Source: CAYRFQ01 sp964423615
GTDB taxonomy: Bacteria > Planctomycetota > Planctomycetia > Gemmatales > Gemmataceae
Length of the DNA stretch: 45,910 nt
Assembly: GCA_964423615.1 (NCBI GenBank)
Contig: CAYRFQ010000053.1
Location: 1 to 45,910 of the forward strand
Direction of reading: 5' to 3'
Under the pieces are notes generated by a model, which did not search any database, was not told the DNA's origin, and worked only from the letters and a program-made list of their open reading frames with translations. Of the stretch, positions 1 to 9,013 are shown piece after piece (within the stretch, counting starts at the first letter, position 1; every line of letters starts with the position of its first letter). The position numbers and the translations under genes were made by a program.

Positions 1-170
1 AAAAAGAAGAAAAACCGATCTCAAAATCGATCACCGTAGCGCTGTAGTATTAGGTCGAAGTCAGGTTGAGAGCCCGTGATCGAAGAGTTGGACTGTTAGG
101 ACTTCGATCTCGAAAAAAGACAATTTGCCTCCATGAGGCGGACAGACCACCCAAAGAAGGCTGCAGAACA

Positions 171-1604
171 TTAAAATAGTTCGTCAATCGGTGCTCCACA
201 TGGCAACACGGGATGAGGTCGTCCGGTCGGATCGGAATAGTTTGTCGTCGTGGTCACGCCGAGGTGTCTGTAGATGGTGGCAAGCACGTCTTGGGGAACC
301 TTGGGGTTATCTTTGGGGACTTCGCCTTTGGAGTTCGTGGATCCGACGATTCGCCCACCCTGAACGCCACCACCTGCGATGGCCACAGACATCGCTTTTG
401 GCCAGTGATCGCGGCCTGGTTTGTCGTTTCCTTGCCGAGTGTTGATCCGTGGAGTTCGACCCATTTCGCCCCAAGCCACGACCAAAGTTCGGTCGAGCAA
501 CCCGCGCTGACGAAGGTCTTCGATGAGAGCCGAGTATGCCGCATCCCAACGCGGAAGGAAGGCGTTTTTCAGCGACCAGAAGTTGTCCTCGTGAGTATCC
601 CACCACCGACAATCGACTGTCACCAACCTAACTCCGGCTTCGACGAGACGCCGAGCCAAAAGAACGCGTTGCCCCCAATTGGGGGCATCGCCACCGGCGT
701 TGACACGAGTCGATCGATACCTCGGAAAAATGCCATAACGCCGACGCACTCGTTCCGGTTCAGAATCGAAGTTGAACGCTTCCTGAGCCGTGGGACCGGT
801 AATCATTTCCCAGGCTTGCTGATCATAGGCGTCCATGGATTCCATTGTCCCAGAACGATCGATGTCCCTGCGGAGGGTGTCGAAACTCGAAAGGAGATGA
901 CGGCGTCCCGCGACACGGTCCAAGGAAACAGCCCGAGGCAACTGCAAGTTGGGAACTGAAAATGTTCCATTGTTAGCGGGGTCCGCGAGGGTTTCGAAAG
1001 GTCGGAACGCATTCCCAAAATATCCTGCGTCGGTGCCAGGAACCATCCGTGGTACCATGACATAAGCAGGAAGGGCCGAGTTTCGGTTTTGCAGTTGTCG
1101 TTTCACGACCGAACCGCAGCTCGGGTAAAAGTTCGCCCCGCCAGTAGCCTGAACGTTCCCTGCCGGGTAACCTGTGAAACAAATTAAGTCGCCGCTGGTG
1201 TGATCAGCAAGTCCGTCTTCTTTGCGGTGATGCATACTCCGAATGATCGACCATTGTGACATGCACGCCGCTGATTTGGGCAAGTGTTCGGAAATCTGAA
1301 CTCCTGCCACAGGGGTATTGATCGGGCGGAACTCCCCACGGTATTCGGCGGGAGCTTCGGGTTTCATGTCCCACATGTCGATGTGGCTCGGCCCCCCACG
1401 CATCCAGAGGATAATCACCGAGGTTTCGTTCGTCCTGGATTGACCTGTCGTCGGTCCCGCGGCTTGAGCTCGCAGAACGTTCGATAACGTTAGACCCATA
1501 GCGCCACCCGCGCCGAGCATTCCGAAACGCAGAAAGTCCCGTCGGTTCACGGTCAGCGAGTGACGGAACTGGGTGCATCCTGGTTGATTGGTCTTGGGAC
1601 TCAT
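171..1604 (-). CDS. DUF1501 family protein, Tat-exported
   Basis: A 477-residue member of the DUF1501 family, which belongs to the alkaline phosphatase/sulfatase-like fold and is greatly expanded in planctomycetes. Its substrate is unknown. Residues about 20-48 form a twin-arginine signal (NRRDFLRFG, then a hydrophobic stretch ending LRAQAAG), so it should be exported folded. Family motifs are GGPSHIDMWD near residue 70 and GRDHWP with AGGGVQGG near the C-terminus, and the length is normal. The ATG at 1604 has a GAGGA ribosome binding site about 8 bases upstream. DUF1501 genes in planctomycetes usually follow a DUF1549/DUF1553 cytochrome-like gene. No such partner is seen: the upstream neighbour is a divergent hydrolase. 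Family assignment is firm; biochemical function is not. Confidence 0.93.
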   Translation of the reverse strand: MSPKTNQPGCTQFRHSLTVNRRDFLRFGMLGAGGAMGLTLSNVLRAQAAGPTTGQSRTNETSVIILWMRGGPSHIDMWDMKPEAPAEYRGEFRPINTPVAGVQISEHLPKSAACMSQWSIIRSMHHRKEDGLADHTSGDLICFTGYPAGNVQATGGANFYPSCGSVVKRQLQNRNSALPAYVMVPRMVPGTDAGYFGNAFRPFETLADPANNGTFSVPNLQLPRAVSLDRVAGRRHLLSSFDTLRRDIDRSGTMESMDAYDQQAWEMITGPTAQEAFNFDSEPERVRRRYGIFPRYRSTRVNAGGDAPNWGQRVLLARRLVEAGVRLVTVDCRWWDTHEDNFWSLKNAFLPRWDAAYSALIEDLRQRGLLDRTLVVAWGEMGRTPRINTRQGNDKPGRDHWPKAMSVAIAGGGVQGGRIVGSTNSKGEVPKDNPKVPQDVLATIYRHLGVTTTTNYSDPTGRPHPVLPCGAPIDELF

Positions 1605-1846
1605 GAGTTCCTCGAGCGGTGGGGAAGGCGGAATTTGCGACTAGGCAGGAATTAGAAAACGGCAATAAAGTATACCTCTACACTCCGACAAGATCAAGCG
1701 AGCGTTTACTCGCGAGGACTGCGATGGAATTCCCTCGATCCACTTCCGTACTTTCCTAGAATTCCATAGTGACAAACAACTCAATAAAAAAATCTCTAAT
1801 ACAAACACGATGTCACTATTGCAGTCGTCTTTTTGAGGAGAACACC

Positions 1847-2770
1847 ATGGGAAAAAGCCATCTCGGATTTCTTGTGTGCCTGCTGTTGTTGCCAAACTTT
1901 GCGTCAGCCGCAGAACCTGTCAAACTCAACGTCTGGCCTGGAAAGCCACCTGGTGAAACAGGGGAAATTGGTAAGGAGAAAGTTCTCGCCAACCGACCCA
2001 ACAGGCGCAAGGTCATGCGAATCACTAACGTCACCAACCCAACGATAACCGTCTACCGTCCGGAGAAAGCAAAAGATACCGGAGCAGCGGTAGTCATCTG
2101 CCCCGGTGGTGGATACTCGATTTTGGCGTGGGATCTCGAAGGCACCGAAGTTGCTGAGTGGCTCAACTCGATTGGCGTGACTGGAATCGTATTAAAGTAC
2201 AGGGTTCCTCGTCGACCCGATGCTCCAGGCGGGACCCCTCCGAAGCAACCACTGATGGATGCCCAGCGAGCCATGAGTCTGGTGCGCAGCAAAGCCAAAG
2301 AATGGAAGCTAGACCCCAGTCGAATTGGTATCCTCGGTTTTTCGGCTGGGGGGCACCTCTCGGCACACGCTTCCACCAACTGGGACAAGCGAGCGTACAA
2401 GTCCATTGATGACGTCGATAAGATTAGTTGTCGTCCCGATTTCGCCATCTTGATCTACCCAGCTTATCTCACAACTCGCAGAAACCGAAAGTTGCTGAGT
2501 TCGGAAATTCGCGTGACGAAACGCACGCCTCCCATGTTTTTTGCCCACGCGGCCGATGATCGGGTCCCTGCGGCCAACAGCATCGTCTTGAGCAAAGCAC
2601 TCAAAAAATTGAGAATAGCTACGTCACTCAACGTCTACAAGAAGGGCGGCCATGGTTTCGGACTGCGACCGAGTGATTTCCTCTGTTCGCAGTGGCCCAG
2701 GCGTTGTGAGAGTTGGCTGCGCGAACAAAGATTGTTGGGCAAGAATAATAACAAGCCAAATGATGACTAA
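1847..2770 (+). CDS. secreted alpha/beta hydrolase, acetylxylan-esterase-like
   Basis: A 307-residue alpha/beta hydrolase of the BD-FAE/acetylxylan-esterase-like group, often annotated in planctomycetes as a carbohydrate ester hydrolase. The frame is open from 1769, but the ATG at 1847 is preferred: GAGGAG lies at 1835-1840, and this start gives a clean signal peptide (GFLVCLLLLPNFASAAE). Visible catalytic features are an oxyanion-hole loop (CPGGGYS), the nucleophile elbow GFSAGG, an acidic residue in HAADDRVPA and the histidine in GGHGFGL, so the triad looks complete. It is exported to the periplasm or cell surface and probably removes ester groups from polysaccharides; that substrate is inferred from the family only. 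It is divergent from the DUF1501 gene and convergent with hmgA. Confidence 0.88.
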   Translation: MGKSHLGFLVCLLLLPNFASAAEPVKLNVWPGKPPGETGEIGKEKVLANRPNRRKVMRITNVTNPTITVYRPEKAKDTGAAVVICPGGGYSILAWDLEGTEVAEWLNSIGVTGIVLKYRVPRRPDAPGGTPPKQPLMDAQRAMSLVRSKAKEWKLDPSRIGILGFSAGGHLSAHASTNWDKRAYKSIDDVDKISCRPDFAILIYPAYLTTRRNRKLLSSEIRVTKRTPPMFFAHAADDRVPAANSIVLSKALKKLRIATSLNVYKKGGHGFGLRPSDFLCSQWPRRCESWLREQRLLGKNNNKPNDD

Positions 2771-2932
2771 CGATCATTGTGAAGAGAGAGGTTCGAGGCG
2801 GGCGAAACGGAGGAGGCTTTTCCTAGCTCTCCATCGCACCCTACAACAATAACTGAAAAGGCATTGATTTCTCTGAAGAGGAAGAACAGGACCATTCCAA
2901 AACCGTGTGACGATCTCTCAAGGAGTTCGTCA

Positions 2933-4099
2933 CTACAACCAACTCCTTGGGTATTCGGGGTCATCCATTTCCAGGGCTTGTTTCGTCAAAAACAACGGAC
3001 GCACAGTATCCACCATGACGGCGAGTTCGTCTGTCCGCGTCATCGGTCGACTGCCGACAATCGTTCCGGGATGTGGCCCATGAGCGATCCCCCTAGGATG
3101 TAACGTGAGGGAAGATTCCTCGACACCTCGGCGGCTTCCGAAATGACCACGGACATAATACAACACTTCGTCGGCTTGCACATTTGAATGAGCATAGGGA
3201 ACTTTCACCGCTTCGGGATGGTGATCCAACATCCGAGGAGCAAAGGTGCAGAGAACGAACCCCTTGCTTTGGAAGGTCAAATGGATCGGCGGCGGTTGAT
3301 GAACTGTCCCGGTTATCGGCTCGAAATCATCAGCATTGAAGGTGAACGGATAGACCATACCATCCCACCCAACGACATCAAATGGATGATTCGCAAATGT
3401 ATAACGAGTGAGTCGATCGCCATCCTTAATCAATACGGTCGTTTCTATGTCCTCATCGATCCAGTCGAGTTCGGTCGGCCCGTGGAAATCTCGTTCGCCG
3501 TAAGGGGCACCCAATTGAAGCTGGCCATCCGGGTTGAGATATTTCGGTGGTAAAACGATGTTTTCGGCAGCCTCGATAATAAGCAGATTGGGTTCCGATT
3601 CCGAGCTAAACTCCATTTGGTACGTTGTACATCGGGGAATAACAACGTAATCAAACGGTTGAAAGGGAACTCGGCCAAACATCGTGTGAAGCGTTCCCTT
3701 ACCACCATGAACAAAGATCACTTCGTCGTGCATAACGTTCCGATATAACTCACCTTGTCGTTGGGCCGGTCGGCAACGGCTAATCACAACATCGTTGTTG
3801 AACAATAATGGTACGCGGCCACTCACGACATCACCACTCGGTGGAATATCGTTGGTCTTCAAGTGATGATGGCGGAGCGGTAAATCAGTAACTCGGTCCA
3901 ACGGTTGCATGCCTACCAGTTCGACCTGTTTCACCCGAGTTGGTGGACGGAGGTGATAACAAATAGAGTAAGCTCGGTCAAACCCTGCAAGCGTCACGAC
4001 CTCTTCGTAATAGATTCCCTCGTTTCGATAACCAGGCGACACGCGGTGCTCGATGTGTCGTTTCCTAGGAAGGGAACCACGTTGCATGTACGCAGGCAT
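2933..4099 (-). CDS. hmgA: homogentisate 1,2-dioxygenase
   Basis: Homogentisate 1,2-dioxygenase opens the ring of homogentisate to give maleylacetoacetate in tyrosine and phenylalanine breakdown. It is a cytoplasmic non-haem Fe(II) cupin enzyme. The 388-residue protein has the family C-terminal cupin with candidate iron ligands His304 and Glu311 (in AHSNVQADEVLYY) and His340 (in RGIAHGPHPG). The N-terminal cupin half is also recognisable. It is shorter than the roughly 430-450 residues of the Pseudomonas and animal enzymes, as in the short bacterial subgroup. The ATG at 4099 has GGAG about 8 bases upstream and lies 33 bases after the stop of hppD, so the two are almost certainly co-transcribed. 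No fumarylacetoacetase or maleylacetoacetate isomerase gene is in the window. Confidence 0.92.
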   Translation of the reverse strand: MPAYMQRGSLPRKRHIEHRVSPGYRNEGIYYEEVVTLAGFDRAYSICYHLRPPTRVKQVELVGMQPLDRVTDLPLRHHHLKTNDIPPSGDVVSGRVPLLFNNDVVISRCRPAQRQGELYRNVMHDEVIFVHGGKGTLHTMFGRVPFQPFDYVVIPRCTTYQMEFSSESEPNLLIIEAAENIVLPPKYLNPDGQLQLGAPYGERDFHGPTELDWIDEDIETTVLIKDGDRLTRYTFANHPFDVVGWDGMVYPFTFNADDFEPITGTVHQPPPIHLTFQSKGFVLCTFAPRMLDHHPEAVKVPYAHSNVQADEVLYYVRGHFGSRRGVEESSLTLHPRGIAHGPHPGTIVGSRPMTRTDELAVMVDTVRPLFLTKQALEMDDPEYPRSWL

Positions 4100-4132
4100 G
4101 AGACAATCTCCGAGATTGTAGGGGCTAACAAG

Positions 4133-5239
4133 TTAGAGCGTTCCTCGCTTCTCTTGCTCGCGTTCTATGGCCTCGAACAAGGCCTTAAAGTTGCCCTTGC
4201 CGAAACTCTGGGAACCGCATCTTTGGATAATCTCAAAAAAGACCGTTGGTCGATCCGCAACGGGCTTGGTGAAAATTTGAAGCAGATACCCCTCTTCGTC
4301 GCGGTCCACGAGAATCCCCAACTCGGCCAGTTGTGCGATATCCTCATTGATTTCACCCACACGCTCGGGCAACGCGTCGTAATAGGTCTGCGGAACTCGC
4401 AGGAACGAAACGTCGTTGGCGCGCATCGCCTTGATGGTTCCGATAATATCGGGTGTTGCCATGGCGATATGCTGAACGCCAGCACCACCATAGAACTCAA
4501 GGTACTCTTCGATTTGTGACTTTCGTCGACCTTCGGCCGGTTCGTTGATGGGGAACTTGATTCGCCCACCTCCACCTTGAACTACTTTGGACATCAGGGC
4601 CGAGTATTCGGTGCTGATGTCCTTGTCGTCGAAGTGGACAAGCTGTTGGAAACCCATCACCTTCTCATAATAGGTTACCCATTCGTCCATCTTCCCTTCT
4701 TCAACGTTACCAACGATGTGATCGATGGACATCAAACCGACACGATGAGCGGTAGTCGGACTATATCGGTCCGGTTCGATGGGCTCATAGCCGGGAGCGA
4801 ATATGCCACGATAACGGTCGTGATTGACAAACGTGTGGGTGGTATCGCCATAAGTTTTGATGGTAGCGAACTCATACACCCCATGGTCATCCTCAAGAGC
4901 ATCGGGGGGTGTGACTGGGATGGCTCCCCGTTTCACAGCCTTTTGAAACGCCGTCCGAACGTCATCGACTTCTAACGCGACGTCCTGCACTCCGTCACCG
5001 TGGTCTACGAGACGTTGATTCTCTGGGTGTTCTCGACCAAGCGGGGATGCTAATACGAATGTTATGTCGCCTTGCTTGAGAACGTAGCCCGCTTCCTTTC
5101 GGGAGCGAGTTTCTAGACCCGCGTAACCCACCACATCAAAGCCAAAGGCGTTGCGATAGAAATAGGCCGATTGTCGAGCATTCCCAACAAAAAAACGAAC
5201 GTGATCAATCTTTCTCAGTGGAAAGGAATCTGTGGTCAT
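4133..5239 (-). CDS. hppD: 4-hydroxyphenylpyruvate dioxygenase
   Basis: 4-Hydroxyphenylpyruvate dioxygenase converts 4-hydroxyphenylpyruvate to homogentisate using Fe(II) and oxygen, and supplies the substrate of the next gene. It has two vicinal-oxygen-chelate halves (KIDHVRFFV at the start, SIDHIVGNV at mid-protein). The iron ligands are visible as His174, His257 (GVQHIAM) and Glu336 (FFEIIQR), and the C-terminal gate helix is present (QSFGKGNFKALFEAIE). The frame is open back to a TTG at 5272. The ATG at 5239 is chosen because GGAG lies 9 bases upstream and the product (368 residues) then begins close to the first domain, as is usual. It is the first gene of a two-gene operon. Identification is very secure. 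Confidence 0.96.
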   Translation of the reverse strand: MTTDSFPLRKIDHVRFFVGNARQSAYFYRNAFGFDVVGYAGLETRSRKEAGYVLKQGDITFVLASPLGREHPENQRLVDHGDGVQDVALEVDDVRTAFQKAVKRGAIPVTPPDALEDDHGVYEFATIKTYGDTTHTFVNHDRYRGIFAPGYEPIEPDRYSPTTAHRVGLMSIDHIVGNVEEGKMDEWVTYYEKVMGFQQLVHFDDKDISTEYSALMSKVVQGGGGRIKFPINEPAEGRRKSQIEEYLEFYGGAGVQHIAMATPDIIGTIKAMRANDVSFLRVPQTYYDALPERVGEINEDIAQLAELGILVDRDEEGYLLQIFTKPVADRPTVFFEIIQRCGSQSFGKGNFKALFEAIEREQEKRGTL

Positions 5240-5583
5240 GGGTGGTATCTCCGCAGTCGGTCTGTTTCTCAAGTTATGTGCTTCGAGATATGAGAGGGTT
5301 GCTACTTTTTCGATTTCGATGAGAACGCTGCGTGCTTTCTCTCCATCGCTTTGTAAGATACGAACTTCCTACGCCAAATCACGATGAGGGGAATACTAAC
5401 CTGACCAACGAAGCTCGTTATTCCCATGACGAGGGAGATTGAACCTCAACGAAAATTCAACTTGAGTCCGCATCACGCACCGAGGGCATTCGGCAAACGA
5501 ATCACGATAACTGCCATGCCAAATTATATACGGAGGTCCCTCAAAGAAAAAGGAAACGCGAGGAACCCCAATATCAAGTCGGT
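5240..5583. other. intergenic region upstream of hppD
   Basis: About 340 bases between the start of hppD and the stop of the next minus-strand gene. It should hold the hppD-hmgA promoter. I see no convincing gene, hairpin or operator-like repeat. Short open frames on both strands lack ribosome binding sites and recognisable products. Confidence 0.5.
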
Positions 5584-6411
5584 TCATAAGTCCGAAGTAA
5601 AAACCCGTTTTCGGTTAACCGTGATAGTCGGCGGGCCTTCTTCGTGTTGAATTATCATGATCGTGACGCGTCCGCGAATTTTTTCGGTCTGGGCTCCCAT
5701 GGTGACCGTGGTTTTCGTCACATGGACGTTGAACTTACCTACCTTCGCAACAACTCGGTCGGCTTTCAGTAGCAACTTCCTCTCTGCTCCCTTGGGTCCC
5801 TTGAGGTGAATACGTCGTTCGTACCAGTTAAGGCTCGGGACACCTTGGTAGGCGTAGGCTTCGCGAACCGTGAGTAGTAAAGCTGCTTTAAGTGCGAGCG
5901 GGGTCGCTTTGACCGGGACTTGGCTTGTGTAGGAAGGGATGAACTTGTCCCTAAGTTTCTGGACCTCCCATGCCCCGAACAAGGTCGTCCGATTTCGGTC
6001 CAACAAATCGCTCATCCACTTTGCTTCTGCTTTTTGGTAACCCAACTTTGCTGGTGAGGACAGTCGAAAGAACTCAAAGCCACTAATATTTACGGCACCG
6101 GGCGAGACGAAGACGAAATGCTTATCTCCTGTCTCCTTCACGTTGACTTGAACAATGTATTGTTTGTTTGGCGCGCGACGAAAGGAAATGCCGGCCTTTT
6201 TTAATAGAGCACCGATGTCGGTCTTCGGTTTCGCCTTAGGTTGCTCTTGAGCTGGTTTTTCCTTTTCTTGTCCAGGAAGTGGGAGTTTGGGCGCACTTGG
6301 CCTTGTCAGGCTAACCTCGGAAGGATCACTCGCCACCGCCAAAGGCACAACGAATCCCAGTACCACAACTCCAATGGACAAACCGATTTTCTGAATAGAG
6401 AACTGAACCAC
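5584..6411 (-). CDS. secreted protein of unknown function
   Basis: I do not recognise this family. The frame is open from 6543, but the start is placed at a GTG at 6411, where AGGGGG lies about 7 bases upstream. The product is then 275 residues and opens with a textbook signal peptide (a hydrophobic run ending FVVPLAVAS). A Pro/Lys/Gln-rich linker (residues about 35-65) follows, then a mixed alpha/beta region (QYIVQVNVKE, HFVFVSPGAV) and a basic C-terminal part rich in short beta-strand-like runs. There are no Cys pairs or obvious catalytic motifs. The gene is divergent from the beta-propeller gene. A periplasmic or surface location is inferred from the signal peptide only. Confidence 0.7.
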   Translation of the reverse strand: MVQFSIQKIGLSIGVVVLGFVVPLAVASDPSEVSLTRPSAPKLPLPGQEKEKPAQEQPKAKPKTDIGALLKKAGISFRRAPNKQYIVQVNVKETGDKHFVFVSPGAVNISGFEFFRLSSPAKLGYQKAEAKWMSDLLDRNRTTLFGAWEVQKLRDKFIPSYTSQVPVKATPLALKAALLLTVREAYAYQGVPSLNWYERRIHLKGPKGAERKLLLKADRVVAKVGKFNVHVTKTTVTMGAQTEKIRGRVTIMIIQHEEGPPTITVNRKRVFTSDL

Positions 6412-6710
6412 TGACGGTCCCCCTTGTATCGCAAATGACTCTACGATGACTCGTCCATGCCTAAAGATACTCCCGTTGTTGTTAGTGTAAGAAGTTCCGA
6501 AGTGACTGGCGCGACAACGGCTCCGGGAAAATTCTATTGGCAATCGAGACCAGCTTCACCACAAGGGGTTTATAGCAACGCCCTTCCGCTGGTTGTGTGG
6601 AACATGCGGCTGAGTTGCCGTTTTTTGAGTATTGGACGTGGTTTCCCGAACCCCAAGAAACATCCTCGGGCCCTCGGAGTGTCGATCTCCCCGAAAGAAA
6701 GGTGCGATCC

Positions 6711-7955
6711 GTGAACAAGTTGCTGTCTGTTTGCTTTGCTAGCTTCCTGGCTTTGTCGTTGGCCGGATATGCTTTCGCTGACTGGACTCGGTTCCGAGGA
6801 CCTAACGGTTCTGGAATTAGCGAAGACAAAACCATCCCGATGGAGTGGAGTGCCACGAAAAACCTTCAGTGGAAACTCGACCTCCCAGGTAAAGGGTTCT
6901 CAAGCCCAATCGTTGTTGGGGACAAAGTTTTCCTGACTTGTTACTCGGGCTCGCGAGAAAGCCTCAAACGCTATCTGGTGTGTGTCGATCGGAAGACGGG
7001 CAAAGAACTGTGGACGAAGACCATTCCATCGGCGAATCGAGAGTTCACCTCCGCTGGTCGCTTCGCCTATCACGGGTATGCCTCGAGTACACCCGCCAGT
7101 GATGGAAAGCGTGTTTATGTTTACTGCGGAACCTCCGGTGTTTTCGCGTACGATCTCAGCGGTAAAAATCTCTGGCAAAAGAGCGTCGGAACTGCCACCA
7201 GCACGAACAAGTTCGGTTCGGCCAATAGTCCAATCGTCTACAAGGACATGGTGATCGTGACGGCTGTTAACGAAAGTTCGACGATGTATGCTTTCGAAGG
7301 GACTACTGGAAAACTCAAATGGAAGGCACAGGCTCCAAACTTCGAAGGCTGCTACGGGACTCCTACGATTGCCAACAAAGCGAAAGGGGGAGACGAGTTA
7401 CTCATTTCCGTCGCCTGGGAGGTTTGGAGCTTGAACCCAACGAACGGCAAACTCCGTTGGTTCGCCGAGACCGACGTGGATACCAACGCGTGTTCGAGCG
7501 TGATAGTCGAAAACGATATCGCCTACCTGGTGGGTGGCAAGAGGGGTGGCCGAACCGCAGTGAAGATCGGCGGTCGTGGGGACGCGAAAAAGAACATATT
7601 GTGGTCGAAAAATGGCGGCACCTACGTCCCTTCCCCGGTTCTTTACAAGGGGTTGCTCTTTTGGGTCGACAAACGCGGTTCGCTCGTGTGTGCTGACGCG
7701 AAGACGGGGGACGAAGTCAGTGCAAAACGAATTCCTGGCAATTACTACGCCTCACCGATCATCGTCAACGGAAAGCTCTACGCGTTGAACCGATCGGGCG
7801 AAACCTATGTTGTTGAGGCGAACAAAGGGCTCAAGATTTTGGCCCGAAACAGTTTCCTCGGGAAAGGAGACTTTAGCGGAACCCCAGCTGTGAGCGATGG
7901 ACAACTCTTCATTCGGTCCAGCGCAGGCCTCTACTGCATCAGTCAGCAAAAGTAA
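6711..7955 (+). CDS. secreted PQQ-like beta-propeller protein
   Basis: A 414-residue exported beta-propeller of the PQQ-like/quinoprotein type. The longest frame begins at 6597. The GTG at 6711 is preferred because AAAGG sits about 8 bases upstream and the protein then starts directly with a signal peptide (VNKLLSVCFASFLALSLAGYAFA). After WTRFRGPNGSGIS, typical of planctomycete members, come repeated blades with tryptophan-docking patterns such as DRKTGKELWTK, DLSGKNLWQKS, GTTGKLKWKAQ, PTNGKLRWFAE and DAKTGDEVSAK. No dehydrogenase active-site Asp/Cys-Cys motif is visible, so it is more likely a scaffold or BamB-like protein than a PQQ enzyme. Such proteins are numerous in planctomycetes and their functions are mostly unknown. 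Confidence 0.88.
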   Translation: MNKLLSVCFASFLALSLAGYAFADWTRFRGPNGSGISEDKTIPMEWSATKNLQWKLDLPGKGFSSPIVVGDKVFLTCYSGSRESLKRYLVCVDRKTGKELWTKTIPSANREFTSAGRFAYHGYASSTPASDGKRVYVYCGTSGVFAYDLSGKNLWQKSVGTATSTNKFGSANSPIVYKDMVIVTAVNESSTMYAFEGTTGKLKWKAQAPNFEGCYGTPTIANKAKGGDELLISVAWEVWSLNPTNGKLRWFAETDVDTNACSSVIVENDIAYLVGGKRGGRTAVKIGGRGDAKKNILWSKNGGTYVPSPVLYKGLLFWVDKRGSLVCADAKTGDEVSAKRIPGNYYASPIIVNGKLYALNRSGETYVVEANKGLKILARNSFLGKGDFSGTPAVSDGQLFIRSSAGLYCISQQK

Positions 7956-8181
7956 CTCGAGTTCCAGAATGCAGTGTTTCTCTGATTCTGGGATGGAGCC
8001 CAGTTAAAACCCTACTCTCCACTCATCCCTTTCAGCACATCGGTGAAAACTTAATGAGAACGGTGGGAAGTCGTGAGACGCCCCCGTTCTTCAATACAGA
8101 GACGCCTGTCTCGTCCGGAATCCGATCTTGCCGCAGTTCGGCATGCATGTCTGTTGACCTTTTCTGTTAGGAGAAGTCTCG

Positions 8182-8877
8182 ATGAAACGATTGTTCTTTG
8201 GTATCGCAGCGTTGACGCTCACGTTGATGGTGGCTGGTGAAGTACTCGCGCAGCGGGGTGGTGGAGGTCCAGGTGGTCGGCCTGGCCAAGGTGGCCGAGG
8301 TGGCCGTCCAGGCGGGCCAGGTGGTTTCGGCGGTCGATTCACGCGTCCGAAGCCAGGACAAGTTCTTCCCGAATTCTTGCAAGAGCGATTGAAGCTGACC
8401 GCCGAACAGAAGAAGGCGTTAGCAGCCCTTCAGAAAGAAGTCGATGGCAAGCTCCGGAAACTCCTTACCGAGGAGCAACAGAAGATGCTCAAGGAGATGG
8501 GTCAACGGGGTCGCGGTCAATTCGGTCCCGGCGGTCCTGGCGGACGCGGTGGCCGTCCTGGTGGACCCGGCGGACGTCCTGGCCAAGTTGGTGGTGATAT
8601 TCTCAAGCGCCTGATGAGTTTCGACAAAAACAAAGACGGCAAGTTGAGCAAGAACGAAGTCCCCGAAGCCACCCAAGAAAGACTCTTCGGTCGTGCCGAT
8701 GGCAACAACGATGGTGTGATCGACCAGAAGGAATTAGAGAAGATGGCCGAAGAATTCCGCGGACGTGGTTTTGGACGTCGAGGTGGTCGTCCGGGCGTCG
8801 GCGGTCGACCCGAAGGAGGCCGACCCGAGGCAGACCAACCGAAAAAAGGTGCTGGTCGACCCAAAGGCGGTATTTAA
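8182..8877 (+). CDS. Gly-rich secreted protein with EF-hand pair and Spy/CpxP-like helix
   Basis: A 231-residue exported protein. It starts at an ATG with TAGGAG about 8 bases upstream and has a signal peptide (residues 1-23, ending EVLAQ). It alternates low-complexity Gly/Arg/Pro segments with two ordered parts. Residues about 70-110 form a charged helix with LTAEQKKALAAL and LTEEQQKML, resembling the LTxxQ repeats of Spy/CpxP-type periplasmic proteins. Residues about 148-185 hold two EF-hand-like calcium loops, DKNKDGKLSKNE and DGNNDGVIDQKE, each with acidic residues at positions 1, 3, 5 and 12. The C-terminus is again Gly/Arg/Pro-rich. Calcium binding is likely from the loops; the role is unknown. 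A DUF3500 gene follows about 140 bases downstream. Confidence 0.85.
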   Translation: MKRLFFGIAALTLTLMVAGEVLAQRGGGGPGGRPGQGGRGGRPGGPGGFGGRFTRPKPGQVLPEFLQERLKLTAEQKKALAALQKEVDGKLRKLLTEEQQKMLKEMGQRGRGQFGPGGPGGRGGRPGGPGGRPGQVGGDILKRLMSFDKNKDGKLSKNEVPEATQERLFGRADGNNDGVIDQKELEKMAEEFRGRGFGRRGGRPGVGGRPEGGRPEADQPKKGAGRPKGGI

Positions 8878-8895
8878 GCGGCATCGAAAATACTT

Positions 8896-8926
8896 GCGTG
8901 CCGTGTACCTGAGGGGTGCGGCACGC
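8896..8926. repeat. short inverted repeat after the Gly-rich gene
   Basis: GCGTGCCG (8896-8903) and CGGCACGC (8919-8926) form a perfect 8-bp stem with a 15-base loop, 18 bases after the stop of the upstream gene. There is no T-run, so it could be a weak terminator or processing hairpin between this gene and the DUF3500 gene, or chance. Confidence 0.35.
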
Positions 8927-9013
8927 GTGAAACCTCAGCCTCACTCAAGTCCCGACGCTCGCCGGAATCTCGTAATTTCTATCCATGCGTCTATCTCGGA
9001 AGGAGAATCTCTG

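Noticed and set aside
213..959. 248-residue plus-strand open frame opposite the DUF1501 gene
   Set aside because: Lies fully antisense within a well-identified gene; no recognisable product.
7964..7991. 7-bp inverted repeat after the beta-propeller gene (CCAGAAT/ATTCTGG)
   Set aside because: Short stem with a 14-base loop and no T-tract; within chance expectation.
8264..8330. GGTGGCCG-like direct repeats that could be read as a repeat element
   Set aside because: They are simply codons of the Gly/Arg/Pro-rich tract of a real gene.
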